Below are positions 57,301 through 62,000 of a stretch of DNA of 64,000 nucleotides, piece by piece; position 1 is the first letter of the stretch, and every line of letters starts with the position of its first letter. The position numbers and the translations under genes are program-made. The notes under the pieces were generated by a model. The model ran no database searches. It saw only the letters and a program-made list of their open reading frames with translations, and was not told where the DNA came from. Source of the stretch: Flavobacteriales bacterium (GTDB taxonomy: Bacteria; Bacteroidota; Bacteroidia; UBA10329); NCBI GenBank assembly GCA_020635535.1, contig JACJZP010000001.1:270013-334012 (forward strand). The letters run 5' to 3'.

Positions 57301-58868
57301 CTATCTCCGAAATCCCATAAATGCGTAACGGAGCCTCCGGTGGCTCCTGTATTAGTGAAGTTGAAACTATTTCCATCAAAACATTGCTCATCATCATCAA
57401 CTGTAAAGTCTGGCCTGATAACGGTGATGGTTTCAGAACTGGTTACCGTTTGACCTCCGCAAACATCAGTTACCGTATAGGTATATGTGGTTGTATTTGT
57501 TGGAGAAACTGTTACATCATCTCCCGTTGGTGCTCCGTTGTCCCAACCAGAAGTGTAAGGTGTTTGAGACCCGGTTGGATCAGCAGTAAGATCTGCTGAC
57601 TGACCAAGACATATGGTGGTGGTTCCCGTTGTGGTTACTGCCAACGGAATGTCATTATCCAAGATGTCTACCGTTGCAGAACCTGGTGCCTCACAAGCAC
57701 AAGGTGGATTTTCAAGTGTTACTATTATTGACTCGTTACCCTCAGTAATGAAATCCAGAGCAACGCTGATAGGAACCAGAATGGAATCTTGTCCGGCCGG
57801 AATAGTAATTGAACTTGGCAACGGAGTGTAGTCTACGCCCGGAGTAGCTGTTCCTGAAACCGTGAAATTGGCCGTAACCGCGTTTGTGTTACTTGCCCCG
57901 TCTACCCTTCTGAAAATGAACCAAGCGTCAGCACAACCTTCATAGATTCCAGGCGGAATAGTGGTTGTTTCTATCTCTACCGTTACACCTCCACCCGCTG
58001 AAAAACTACCACCTTTCAGGAAAACACCAGAGTCGTATCTCTGATCTCCCGCATCGCCTACAGCAAGTTTAATATGATAGGTTAGACATGGTGTAACTAC
58101 CGCAGTAGCGGTAAGTACTGTTGTAAACGCATCGTACTGTATGGTTGTACCCCCTGTGTTATCAACAAAATACGCGCAGTTTGTACATGGGCCACTGGCT
58201 GCTACTGGTGTAGTTCCGCAGTTGGTTGGACCCTGCTGACCATTGTTAACGTTATCAATGGTAACAGCTGTAGATGTTCCAGGAATGAGCGCAATATTCT
58301 CCGCGCCTCCAGAGTATGGCCCAGCAATACCTGGTCCGGAAATAAAGAACCCGAATGCATCGTTGTACCCCGCATTCACCCATTCATGATACTCCTCTGA
58401 AGCAAAAACATACTCGAACGTCAGCGTGTCATTCTGAGGTATGAAATCAAATTCCAGAACGGTTCGGTCTCTGGTATTGACACCTGCCAGAGCCGTGAGG
58501 TCTGCATCTCCAGGTCCACCATTCTGTCTTTCTGCACACTTGGAGTTGTTGGGGCCGATTGCGATGTTGGCACGACCCGAGGTCATAATGATACCACCAT
58601 CAAGCCCGATGTTGGTTGTACTTCCATTGGAAAACTCGCCAACAGCACGACTATAGCTGCTTGAGTAGGTTACATTGGATACGGAGACGCAGGAACCAAG
58701 AAAAACGTTCTCGATAAGCGCAGCACCCTCAGCATTCGTGGTTGCCTCAGTCACGGTTAGCTGTGCAAAACCCAGATAGTGGTTGCTCAAAAAGATAATC
58801 AAGAAGCAGATGGTCGGTCTGCATCGATCTCGAAGCGAGACCAGGCAATCTGTTAAGGTTTTGCTCAT
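36384..58868 (-). CDS. Giant secreted SprB-like adhesin (7494 residues) with about 68 four-Cys repeats
   Basis: One uninterrupted reading frame of 22.5 kb. Order: signal peptide (1-36, ending FAQ); choice-of-anchor-L domain (about 40-290, FEYVFASEEYHEW); Calx-beta (about 303-410, GVDYTPLPSSITIPAGQ); Ig-like and PKD (WDFGDSNSS, about 519); one SprB-type unit; about 68 repeats (about 641-6198); HYR (about 6198-6280, TDESNNTVSCSFDV); ten SprB-type repeats (about 6285-7065); an Ig-like and three PKD domains; and a type B T9SS C-terminal domain (about 7390-7494, SLFVPNALA ... IFDNWGNQLWE ... GWNGWYKGKPVPQGSYVWKI). It is predicted to be secreted by the type IX system and held on the cell surface as a long filament, as SprB is in gliding Flavobacteriia. 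Gliding itself is not shown. A strong terminator follows it. Confidence 0.92.
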   Translation of the reverse strand: MSKTLTDCLVSLRDRCRPTICFLIIFLSNHYLGFAQLTVTEATTNAEGAALIENVFLGSCVSVSNVTYSSSYSRAVGEFSNGSTTNIGLDGGIIMTSGRANIAIGPNNSKCAERQNGGPGDADLTALAGVNTRDRTVLEFDFIPQNDTLTFEYVFASEEYHEWVNAGYNDAFGFFISGPGIAGPYSGGAENIALIPGTSTAVTIDNVNNGQQGPTNCGTTPVAASGPCTNCAYFVDNTGGTTIQYDAFTTVLTATAVVTPCLTYHIKLAVGDAGDQRYDSGVFLKGGSFSAGGGVTVEIETTTIPPGIYEGCADAWFIFRRVDGASNTNAVTANFTVSGTATPGVDYTPLPSSITIPAGQDSILVPISVALDFITEGNESIIVTLENPPCACEAPGSATVDILDNDIPLAVTTTGTTTICLGQSADLTADPTGSQTPYTSGWDNGAPTGDDVTVSPTNTTTYTYTVTDVCGGQTVTSSETITVIRPDFTVDDDEQCFDGNSFNFTNTGATGGSVTHLWDFGDSNSSTQENPTHSYAADGSYTVTHYIIFTASNCTADASALITVFPEPEITATVDQNVICDGGTDGNISTNVVGGTPSYSYLWSPGGQTTSSISGQGVGTYTVTVTDANGCTDSDSQTITQVDPVDPTAVCQNITIQLDGSGNVIISATDVDNGSSDNCGIASMVVSPNAFTCAELGANTVTLTVTDVNGNTDDCTATVTVEDNVDPSAVCQNVTVYLDGSGNASVTAADVDGGSTDNCSVTVSATPLAFICANVGANSVTLTATDQSSNTDNCTATVTVLDTVTPTAICQDITVQLDGSGNVTITANDVDNGSNDNCSVSLSATPLTFNCANTGANTVTLTATDPSGNSDDCTSTVTVEDDQDPTVTCQDITVQLDGSGNVTITSGDVNAGSSDNCSGLAFNVTPGSFTCANLGVNTVTLTVTDASGNVATCTADVTVQDTEDPNALCTDITVYLDASGNATITAADVDNGSTDNCSVTVSATPLAFTCANVGANSVTLTATDQSSNTDNCTATVTVADTTSPAALCQDVTLSLDGSGNLLVLPTDIDNGSNDACGISGMFANPAAFDCSDLGPNAVTLTVTDNNGNVSTCVSTVTVVDDEDPTAVCQDITVYLDGSGNATITAADVDNGSSDNCSVSLSATPTSFTCSNTGANTVTLTATDPSSNTDNCTSTATVLDTVSPTAVCQNITVYLDGAGNATITAADVDNGSTDNCSVSISASPLSFTCANTGANTVTLTATDPSSNTDNCTSTVTVLDTVSPTAICQDLTIQLDASGNASITANDVDNGSSDNCSVSLSAAPLSFDCSNAGANTVTLTATDPSGNTDDCTATVTVDDDIDPTASCVDITVQLDASGNASIVSADIDGGSTDNCSGFTVSPSPNSFTCADLGVNTVTLTVTDASGNVSTCTADVTIEDNVDPTAVCQNITVYLDGAGNASITAADVDGGSTDNCSVTVSATPLAFTCANVGANSVTLTATDQSSNTDNCTATVTVADTTSPVALCQDITIQLDATGNVTISATDVDNGSTDNCAVASLVVSPNAFTCAEVGANTVTLTVTDVNGNTSTCTATVTVEDDIDPTAVCQNITVQLDANGDLTIASADIDGGSSDNCGITSLTIDGGNTTQDFDCSDVGANTVTLTVTDVNGNVSTCDATVTVEDNVDPSAVCQDITIQLDANGDASIATTDIDNGSSDNCGIASITLDGGAASLDFDCSDVGVQTVTLTVTDVNGNVSTCTADVTVEDNVDPTAVCQDITVQLDASGSVTVSTVDIDNGSSDACGIASITLDGGAASLDFDCSDVGVQTVTLTVTDVNGNVSTCTADVTVQDTIDPTAVCQDITIQLDASGNASVSTVDIDNGSSDNCGIASITLDGGASSLDFDCSDVGVQTVTLIVTDVNGNVSTCTADVTVEDNVDPSAVCQDVTVQLDASGSVTVSTVDIDNGSSDACGIATITLDGGAANLDFNCSDVGVQTVTLTVTDVNGNVSTCDATVTVADTVSPAAVCQDITVQLDGNGDLTITSADVDGGSTDACGIASLEIDGGNTSQDFDCSNVGINTVTLTLTDVNGNVSTCDATVTIQDTIDPTAVCQDITIQLDASGNASVSTVDIDNGSNDNCGIASITLDGGAASLDFDCSDVGVQTVTLTVTDVNGNVSTCTADVTVEDNINPTAVCQDITVQLDANGDLTIVSADIDGGSADNCGIASLTIDGGNTSQDFDCSNVGANTVTLTVTDVNGNVSTCDATVTVADTVSPTAVCQDITVQLDGNGDLTITSADVDGGSTDACGIASLEIDGGNTTQDFDCSNVGTNTVTLTVTDVNGNVSTCDATVTIQDTIDPTAVCQDITIQLDASGNASVSTVDIDNGSNDNCGIASITLDGGASSLDFDCSDVGVQTVILTVTDVNGNVSTCTADVTVEDNIDPTAVCQDITIQLDASGNASISTVDIDNGSNDNCGIASITLDGGASSLDFDCSDVGVQTVTLTVTDVNGNVSTCTADVTVEDNIDPTALCQNITIQLDASGNASISTVDIDNGSNDNCGIASITLDGGAASLDFDCSDVGVQTVTLTVTDVNGNVSTCTADVTVQDTVSPTAICQDITVQLDASGNVVVTTIDIDNGSNDNCGIASITLDGGASSLNFDCSDEGVNTVTLTVTDVNDNVSTCTADVTVENNIIPTVACQDITVYLDATGNVSIVAADVDGGSNAACGIASLTIDQDSFTCANVGTNTVTLTGTDNSGNVSTCTSTVTVLDTISPDAVCQDITVQLDASGNLTITSADIDGGSADNCAVATLTIDGGNTTQDFDCSNVGANTVTLTVTDVNGNVSTCDATVTVQDTINPSAVCQDITVQLDANGDLTIVSADIDGGSADNCGIASLTIDGGNTSQDFACANVGTNTVTLTVTDVNGNVSTCDATVTVADTVSPNAVCQDITVQLDSNGDLTITSADIDGGSTDACGIASLEIDGGNTTQDFDCSDVGTTTVTLTVTDVNGNVSTCDATVTIEDNVDPTAVCQDITVQLDANGDLTIASADIDGGSTDNCGVASLTIDGGNTTQDFDCSDVGANTVTLTVTDVNGNVSTCDATVTIQDTVSPNAVCQDITIQLDASGNASISTVDIDNGSNDNCGIASITLDGAVASLDFDCSNVGVNTVTLTVTDVNGNVSTCTADVTVQDTIDATAVCQDITVQLDVTGNATITGADVNGGSTDNCGVTSLDVSPGAFDCSNVGVNTVTLTVTDDNGNTSTCTADVTIEDNVDPTAVCQDITVYVDAAGDVTIVAADVDGGSTDNCAIDNIAINDDAFDCNDLGGNLVTLTVTDVNGNVSTCTSTVTVLDTVAPTSVCIDIVAELSPAGTVSVAPGDVDNGSFDNCAIASITLDPNTFTCAEVGFNTVTLTVTDASGNVSTCDAQVDVQDNVLPSAVCQNITVQLDASGNAIITPVMVDNGSTDACGSVTPILVSPSSFDCSNVGVNIVTLTVEDQNGNISTCAATVTIQDTVAPIAICQDITVQLDATGNASIVPADVDGGSSDNCAIDNMTVSPNSFTCAEEGPNTVTLTVTDVNGNVSTCDATVTVENNIIPTVSCQDITVYLDGAGAVSITAADVDGGSNAACGIASLTVDPSAFTCAEVGANTVTLTGTDNSGNVSTCTATVTVVDTISPAAVCQDIAIQLDASGNASIVAADVDGGSTDNCAIATLSATPTTFGCAEVGANTVTLTVTDVNGNSSTCTSAVTVEDDIDPTIVCQNITVELDATGNVSITGIDIDNGTTDNCSTVGSTLTLDVTPSDFDCNNVGSNTVTLTATDENGNSSTCMATVTVQDNEAPIALCQDITIYLDGAGSVSITPADIDNGSTDNCAIDNMVVTPNSFSCSGVGANPVTLTVTDVNGNVGSCISTVTVLDTISPSAVCQDITVQLDASGNASIVATQVNNGSSDECGIDNIAIDVSTFDCSNVGANTVELTVTDVNGNVSTCTSTVTLQDNVNPNAVCQNITVQLDASGNASITAAQIDNGSTDNCAVASLDVTPSTFDCSNVGANTVTLTVTDVNGNTDNCTATVTVEDNINPTAVCQDITVQLDASGNLTIASADIDGGSSDNCAIASLTIDGGNTTQDFDCSEVGTNTVTLTVTDVNGNVSTCDATVTVQDTVSPTAVCQDITVQLDATGNLIITSADVDGGSNDNCSIASLEIDNGNTTQAFDCANIGTNTVTLTVTDVNGNVSTCDATVTVQDTVTPVILCQDITIQLDANGEATITGVDLDGGTSDNCSQPVDITFTSDVTDFDCSNVGVNTVILTATDANGNVSTCSADVTVEDNVDPTAVCQDITVYLDGSGNVSIVAADVDGGSFDNCAIDNLAVSQDAFVCAEVGANTVTLTVTDVNGNTSTCAATVTVQDTVSPIALCQDITIQLDATGNATISATDVDNGSSDNCAIASLVVDPNAFTCAEEGANTVTLTVTDVNGNVSSCTSTVTVENNVAPNVFCQDITVYLDATGNVSILADDVNGGSNASCGLASLTVSPDAFDCSSVGPNTVTLTAVDNSGNTSTCDATVTVLDTISPAAVCQDITVQLDAAGQLTITSADVDGGSSDNCAIASLEIDNGNTTQDLDCSQVGTNTVTLTVTDVNGNVSTCDAIVTVEDTVSPNAICQDITVQLDANGQLTITSADIDGGSNDNCGIASLEIDGGNTSQDFDCTSVGANTVTLTVTDVNGNVSTCDATVTVEDTISPSAVCQDITVQLDANGELTITSADIDGGSNDNCGIASLEIDGGNTTQDFDCSQVGTNTVTLTVTDVNGNVSTCDATVTVQDTVSPNAVCQDITVQLDANGELTITSADIDGGSNDNCGIASLEIDGGNTSQDFDCTSVGTNTVTLTVTDVNGNVSTCDATVTVQDTVSPNAVCQDITVQLDVNGQLTITSADIDGGSNDNCGIASLEIDNGNTTQDFDCTTVGTNTVTLTVTDVNGNVSTCDATVTVEDTISPSAVCQNITVQLDANGELNITSADIDGGSADNCGIASLEIDGGNTTQDFDCTTVGTNTVTLTVTDVNGNVSTCDATVTVEDTISPTAVCQDITVQLDANGELTITSADIDGGSNDNCGIASLEINSGNTTQDFDCTTVGTNTVTLTVTDVNGNVSTCDATVTVEDTISPTIVCQDITIELDATGTVVLTAVELDGGTTDNCGSVTFSIDAANTQWTCANVGTQTITLTATDANGNVSTCDAQVTIENNVEPTVSCQDITVYLDATGNVSIIADDVNGGSNASCGLSSLIVSPNAFGCSNIGANTVTLTATDSTGNVSTCTATVTVLDTISPTALCNDITIDLTASGDVIIDATTLDAGSTDNCAIASVTVDGGQLNTTLDCSTVGVNTVTVTVTDVNGNSSTCDASVTVEDNTNPTAACASVTVQLDANGETIITPVLVDGGSSDNCGIDSLAVTPTSLNCNNVGTNSIVLTVWDVNGNISTCIATVTAEDTIPPTAVCTDILVQLNGNGTAVIAAGDIDDGSFDNCGIQSLTIDVNSFDCSDIGPNTVELTVTDVNGNVSNCTSTATVVDQVDPLLACQNITVYLDANGEVTISALDVDNGSTDNCGIDTMTVNITDFDCSNIGGNQVTLTVTDLYGNSDVCQASVTVLDTVPPTAVCQDITIQLDATGTASIVSADVDGGSTDACGVDAISVDQTIFDCTQVGPNVVTLTVVDVNGNVSSCEAIVTVEDNVNPNANCQDITIYLDAAGNASILAADINAGSNANCGVDTVFANPTEFDCSNVGNNTVTLTVIDNNGNSSTCTSTVEVLDTISPTALCQNITTQVNVFGEANITAGQVNNGSFDNCGILALVLDDRIFDCSDVGVNVVTLTVTDVNGNVSTCTSEVTVEDTISPVATCTPFVVQLDADGIATITAEDINLNSSDNCAVDTMLLDRYTFNCAEAGVNVVVLTVFDVNGNSSTCTADVIVEENLPPQALCQNLTVYLDAMGDVSISPNDVDAGSVDNCAIDTMYVTPNDFTCSGVGPNPVVLTVEDVNGNVSSCSATVTVVDTISPIAVCQDITIQLDANGNATIVAEEIDNGSNDACGILGFTADVTSFDCSNVGANTVTLTVEDNNGNTSTCIGQVTIEDNVPPMANCLDLTVTLDGNGTVNVSAGELNDGSTDNCAIDSVYSSQVDFTCADLGSNIVTLTVVDVNGNTDNCSSEVTVLDTIAPVIIACPTDTVIVPDSSDCSPQVFWTAPTAQDNCTPTLTSSHVPGDNFPVGTTTVIYTATDESNNTVSCSFDVTIQPSPVGVVVTALEGPCGYNLGCSAVPDGVAMANVTGGCLPYTYLWTDGQTTQTATGLTAGLHAVTVTDANGTTVVGTIILTAPQLMATDSLTSPEYIGGANVSCNGAADGSININVIGGEDCLTYTYAWTGPNGFTSTDEDLTGLEAGTYTVVVTDASGCFYSDNITLTEPDTLDVSTSVSDYNGVNISCGGASDGWIDLTISGGASPYSVSWNNGEMTEDIDSLVAGIYTYTITDANGCTTTGSIALTEPDGLASFITTSDYNGYQISCFGLNDGSIDLTVTDGTAPYSYLWTGGAITEDLNNLSAGNYIVEITDANGCTRLDSVELIQPNDISIESRDTVMISCNGDANGAFTVEAIGGVPAFTYQWSDGQTGETADSLSTGTYIVVATDLNGCQDSVLLLMTEPLLLEANIIAVADVNCFGETSGIVDVNVTGGTAPYTYDWSNDSTTQDLNPVEAGIYQLEVTDANGCTDTLTAVVAQPTLLTMNVDTVVNATCSGAEDGEITVEAQGGTPPYSYSWPDLNLTGPSVTGLTAGVYEVEVIDDHGCAWSMNVTVGQPTSIEAQVDILTQISCNGIDSAEALVTVGGGTAPYTYLWSNNDTDSLAQGLGAGTHSVTITDAGGCDTTIVFELVEPTAIAISIDTVYNVTCNGYTNGQAEIDVAGGTIPYSVSWSNGNNGYVAGNLPAGTVTAYVTDGNGCSDSLAITITEPDPIAWIQHSTNMVTCFGGNDGEATVQVEGGVAPYDYTWPSIGQTGITATTLSAGWYTFNVIDANSCIYIDSVLITQPNEIVVTVSADTAVCPGNGVGISASATGGAGNFSYSWDNGLGLGSTHVVSPSVATTYTVEVFDQSGCPAQPASVTVDIANVPVAAFSTENAAPCILPASIDFTNMSSDATGFQWLLGNGDVSNDENPTATYTSAGTYTVTLIAYSGAGCVDTSTSVIVIDDVPVADFTLQNAQGCGPLLVAFGNGSSPGLNYTWDFGDGTTSNLPNPTHLYEIPGTYDVSLIVEADGGCTDTLELDASVSVYPSPIADFTPSQITIPEPGSEYEFVNNSIGADLYNWNFGNGDQTDEFQPTYEYSTYGGYYVTLTAINEFGCADTAVHYISVDLQTSLFVPNALAVNEEGEAGLFLPKGTGIAEYHLWIFDNWGNQLWETTALENGSPAVGWNGWYKGKPVPQGSYVWKINATFVDGEVWEGMEYSNGTTHNTGTVMVLY
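43410..45185 (-). repeat. Homogenised repeat block 2 (units 49-55)
   Basis: Seven consecutive units almost all reading VQLDANGELTITSADIDGGSNDNCGIASLEIDGGNTTQDFDC, with only few differences between copies. This is the sign of recent tandem amplification or gene conversion. Confidence 0.8.
49310..54090 (-). repeat. Homogenised repeat block 1 (units 13-31)
   Basis: Nineteen units, nearly all of the long type, drawn from two alternating sub-families: STVDIDNGSNDNCGIASITLDGGASSLDF and SADIDGGSTDACGIASLEIDGGNTTQDF. Copies of one sub-family are almost identical even at third codon positions (for example units 16, 19, 22, 23, 24). Confidence 0.8.
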
Positions 58869-59049
58869 TCGCCTTTCTGTTCGGAAGCTTAAATTCAGCT
58901 TCGCTTAAGGAGTGTGTTCTACGAAAGGCTTTTCAAAAGGTTATATGAATAAATGTTCGGTTCGACCAGCCACCTGTTATACCCGACCAACACGTTGTAA
59001 AAGTTAATGAAGCAATGTCATTGGTCGGTAAAAAATGGTCGTTCGTCCA
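58869..59049. other. Spacer between the two giant genes
   Basis: These 181 bases hold no gene. CCGACCAA (58983-58990) and TTGGTCGG (59021-59028) are perfectly complementary with a 30-base loop; there is no T-tract, so it is not a standard terminator. No full consensus promoter for the 7494-residue gene was found, only TAACCTTTTG at about 58938-58947, which has one base too many. Confidence 0.4.
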
Positions 59050-62000
59050 TTAATAGAGCACAGTAACAGAGCCCACATTCTTAGGGGTTCCATCAACCTG
59101 CTCCACTCCGTCCCAGATCACCCCATTCTTAAATCTGGCATTGATCTTCCAAGAATATGCTCCCTGTGGTACAAGTTCACCCTTGTAACGTCCATCCCAG
59201 CCCTCAGCCGGGCTTCCATTGGTAAGAGCTGTGGATTCCCAAAGTTGGTTTCCCCAAAGGTCAAAAACCCAAACATGGTATTCAAGCAATCCAGTTCCCT
59301 TCGGGAGGAAAAGACCCTGGTCTCCCCACTCTTCTGGTGCCATGGCATTCGGCACATAAAGGTGAGCCAAAAGGTCTACATAAATAGAGTATTCGGCTGT
59401 GTCTTCACAACCATATTGGTTGTATGCAGTAAGCAGAATATCGTAATTGCCGTGCTCCGGATACTGATAAATGGGTTCAAACAACTGCGAGAAATCCCCA
59501 TTCCCGAAGGTCCAGAAATACTCTGTTGCTCCAGTGGAGGTGTTAGTGAACATGTACTCGCTGCCACTCTCTGTAATTGTCTGTACCGGGAAGAAGCCAG
59601 CTGTTGGTCGTGGGAAAGCGAACACCGCAGAATCTACCGTCAGCGTATCCATACATCCATTTTCATTTGTAGCGATGAGCGATACGGTGTAAGCGCCCGG
59701 ATCTTCATATAGGTGATAAGGGCTTGCCTCCTCGCTTGTCTGTCCGTCACCAAAATCCCAGAAATAGGTATTGGCATCCTGACTCTGGTTATAATGCCCT
59801 ACAACGATCGGGAAACAGCCATCCGGATACGGAATGGCAAACATGGCCTGCGGCAGATTGTCTATTGCAATGGATGAATTGAGTGTGTCGGTACAACCAT
59901 CGTCTGATGTGGCAACCAATTGTACCGAATAGACTCCGCTGCTGTCAAACATTGTTGATGGCAAGAATTGTGTGGACGAATCGCCATTGGCAAATGTCCA
60001 ATCGAAGCTTGAAGCGTTGGTGCTTGAGTTTGTGAAATCGACCTGGAAAGGCACGGTACATGGATCAATAACGGCATAATCGAATGCCGCATTAACGGGT
60101 GCATAGGTGGTTACAATAACCGAGTTGGGCACCGCCTGACAACCGAATTGATCCGTTGCTGTGACGGAAACATTGGAAGTTTGCGTGATATTGATCTGGA
60201 AGTTCTCTCCAAACCCTTGTCCGCTTCCCCAATTGATAAGGTAGGTTCCACCACCTCCTGATACACTGGCCGTTAATGGTACCAAAGTTCCCGGGCAAAC
60301 AGTGGTGTCATTGCTTGTAAGAATCAATATCTGATCTGGTTCGCCAACCTGCAACGTGTCAGAGTTTGAACAACCATTAGCATCGGTAACGGTGTAAAAG
60401 TGGTCTCCTGCGGTAAGACCAGAGGCCGTGGCGGAACTCTGACCAGACGGCAGCCAATTATAATTGTAAGGACCTACTCCACCACTGGCCGAAACCGTGG
60501 CGCTTCCATCATTGTATCCAAAGCAGGTTGCATCCGTTATTTGATCCACAGCAACTACCACGGCACTTGGTTCTGTCATTTCCAACTCCAACGAATCCTG
60601 ACAACCGTTCAGATCGGTTACAACTACCTGATAAACACCAACTCCAACGCCATTCAAAATGGGATCTACGTCTCCGTTAGACCAGTTGTAAGAATATGCT
60701 GGAACACCACCTGAAGCCTGAACTTGAAACTGTCCGTTAGAATTTCCATTGCAAGCCACTAAAACAGTGTCGGTTGGAATGACCACCAGTTGCGAGGGTT
60801 CGGTAAGGGTAATTGAAATGGTAGCTGCACAGCCATTGGTATCTGTTACCAGAACATCATAAGTTCCCACCGTTAGGGAATCGATATCCTGCTCAGTTTC
60901 ACCGTTCGACCAATCGTATTGATAATTGGCCGTACCTCCGCTCACTTCAAGGTTAATAAAGCCATTATCTGAACCGAAACATGAGATGTTGAATCCATTG
61001 TAAGTGGTTGGAAACGCCTGGAGCTCCAATGGTTCTGGTTCAGTCAGGAGAATGCTGTCTACAAGCACACACCCGTTAGCATCCGTTACAGTAACCACAT
61101 AATTTCCAGATTCCAGGTCAATAAGGTCATCTGTGGACGCAGCAAAACCATTTGGTCCGATCCAAGAATAACCATAGGGTTGACAATCGGCACCTCCTCC
61201 AATACTGAGACTAATGGAAGCATCTGAGAATCCGTTACATGAAACATTTACGCCACCTTCAAACTTCGGACTTGAGATGCTATCCGTTACCAATGGTTGC
61301 GGCTCAGTCAATACAATTGTATCTGTAGCTTGGGTTCCGTTGGCATCTGCCACGATCAGCACGTGTTCTCCCGCACTCAAACCAACAGCGGTTTGTGCGA
61401 TTTGGCCATTTGACCAGAACAATGAATACGGCTCACAACCTCCAGAAACGCTTGCCACGGCAACTCCGTCATCCGCGCCATTGCAGCTGATATTGTAGCC
61501 ACAGGCAAACGTTGGTGACGTGATGTCCACAATAATCTCGCTGGGTTGAATAGTTACATCAAATGAACAACTGGCGGTATTACCCGATTCATCTTCCGCA
61601 TCATAAACAACCGTTGTTGTTCCAACAGGGAAGCTATCACCAGATGAGAAGTTACTGCTGAGCGTTGCCGTGCAATTATCTGAAACTGTTGGTTCTGGCC
61701 ATGTAACTACGGGTGAGCAATCGTTTGAGTTTGGCTCAATCAGCGTGTCGTTCGGACAACCAACAATAATCGGAGAAATGGTATCAAGCACGGTAATGAC
61801 GGCAATGCAATCATCTGTGTTTCCGCTCGCATCTTCTACTGTAAGCGTTACAATTTCTTGACCGAGATCTGAGCACAGAAAATCGGTCTGAGACAGACTC
61901 AAGGAAGCCACACCGCAATTATCGGTAGAACCGCCATTGGCACTTAATGGGTCTGCGGTAATTGTTCCACTTGCATCTAAATAGACCGTCAGGTTTTGGC

